From the NCBI GenBank assembly GCA_026770025.1, contig JAMXDE010000048.1, positions 407,604 through 471,603 of the forward strand: a stretch of DNA of 64,000 nt, in the 5' to 3' direction. This stretch comes from Craspedostauros australis. Its lineage: Eukaryota; Bacillariophyta; Bacillariophyceae; Mastogloiales; Achnanthaceae. The notes under the pieces were generated by a model. It was not told the origin of the DNA and searched no databases. It worked only from the letters and a program-made list of their open reading frames with translations. The translations under genes and the position numbers were made by a program. This document shows positions 63,959 through 64,000 of the stretch, one piece after another. Each line of letters begins with the position of its first letter. The stretch's first letter is position 1.

Positions 63959-64000
63959 AATTGATTCTACTCCCGCTCGTGACTCGTCGGAATTTCATAT
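63959..64000. mobile_element. Copia LTR start at the window end
   Basis: TTGATTCTACTCCCGCTCG follows the patatin D start codon, as at 45720 in unit 2. The final 12 bases (GGAATTTCATAT) leave the LTR sequence and may be an artefact. Confidence 0.75.

Larger units (their letters stand above)
57533..64000. repeat. Tandem unit 4, incomplete, copy of unit 2
   Basis: Nearly base-identical to unit 2, including the 543-bp element and the first 30 bases of the Copia LTR at the end. From about 61870 it is full of one- and two-base indels. Confidence 0.85.

Noticed and set aside
1-64000. tRNA or rRNA genes
   Set aside because: None recognised by eye on either strand; a covariance-model scan would be needed to exclude them.

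Overview
The window is nuclear DNA from a compact, intron-poor eukaryote, most likely a diatom (genus not determinable by eye). Four signs point there. One gene is a single-chain transmembrane nucleotide cyclase-phosphodiesterase, an arrangement known from diatoms. One ankyrin protein resembles a family abundant in diatoms. There is a Copia retrotransposon with a C/H-type Gag finger. The introns are few and short (209-350 bp, GT-AG), and CA-rich leaders precede most ATGs.

Left part (1-32.6 kb): single-copy genes with 0.3-3 kb spacers. In order: the 3' part of an unrecognised gene (to 1675); an ankyrin protein (2948-4872, one intron); an unrecognised, strongly codon-biased protein (6684-8309) that may be a distant paralogue of the first; a leucine-rich-repeat-like protein (9149-10468); the bifunctional cyclase-phosphodiesterase (13482-18604, one intron); two low-complexity proteins on the minus strand (19984-20637 and 22433-23017, the second with lipid-anchor signals at both ends); mitochondrial ribosomal protein uL15m (23682-24820, one intron); an 80-residue MGN- protein (25276-25518); and a large minus-strand Vps3/TGFBRAP1-like tethering subunit (25968-30227) whose C-terminus looks like a coatomer-gamma appendage domain. 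The next spacer carries two arrays of a 20-bp repeat.

Right part (32.6-64 kb): a borealin-like gene (32577-33729, one intron) followed by a tandem array of four units of about 6 kb. Each unit holds a borealin 3' piece, a plus-strand ankyrin-BTB gene and a convergent minus-strand patatin-like phospholipase gene, and units 1-3 end in a solo LTR that joins them to the next. Unit 1 contains the intact borealin. Units 2-4 carry a borealin fragment sharing one 548-bp internal deletion. A complete young Copia element (45720-50995, identical 188-bp LTRs, 5-bp target duplication) sits exactly at the presumed start codon of the second patatin gene. Unit 4 is an almost exact copy of unit 2, including the first bases of the Copia insertion. 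Its last 2 kb are full of single-base indels, which looks like an unpolished contig end.

The best candidate for an undescribed system is the repeated pair of a variable ankyrin-BTB protein and a patatin phospholipase. Also notable are the Vps3/gamma-COP fusion and a perfect 14-bp pairing in the Copia element that places a potential self-primer exactly at the LTR edge.
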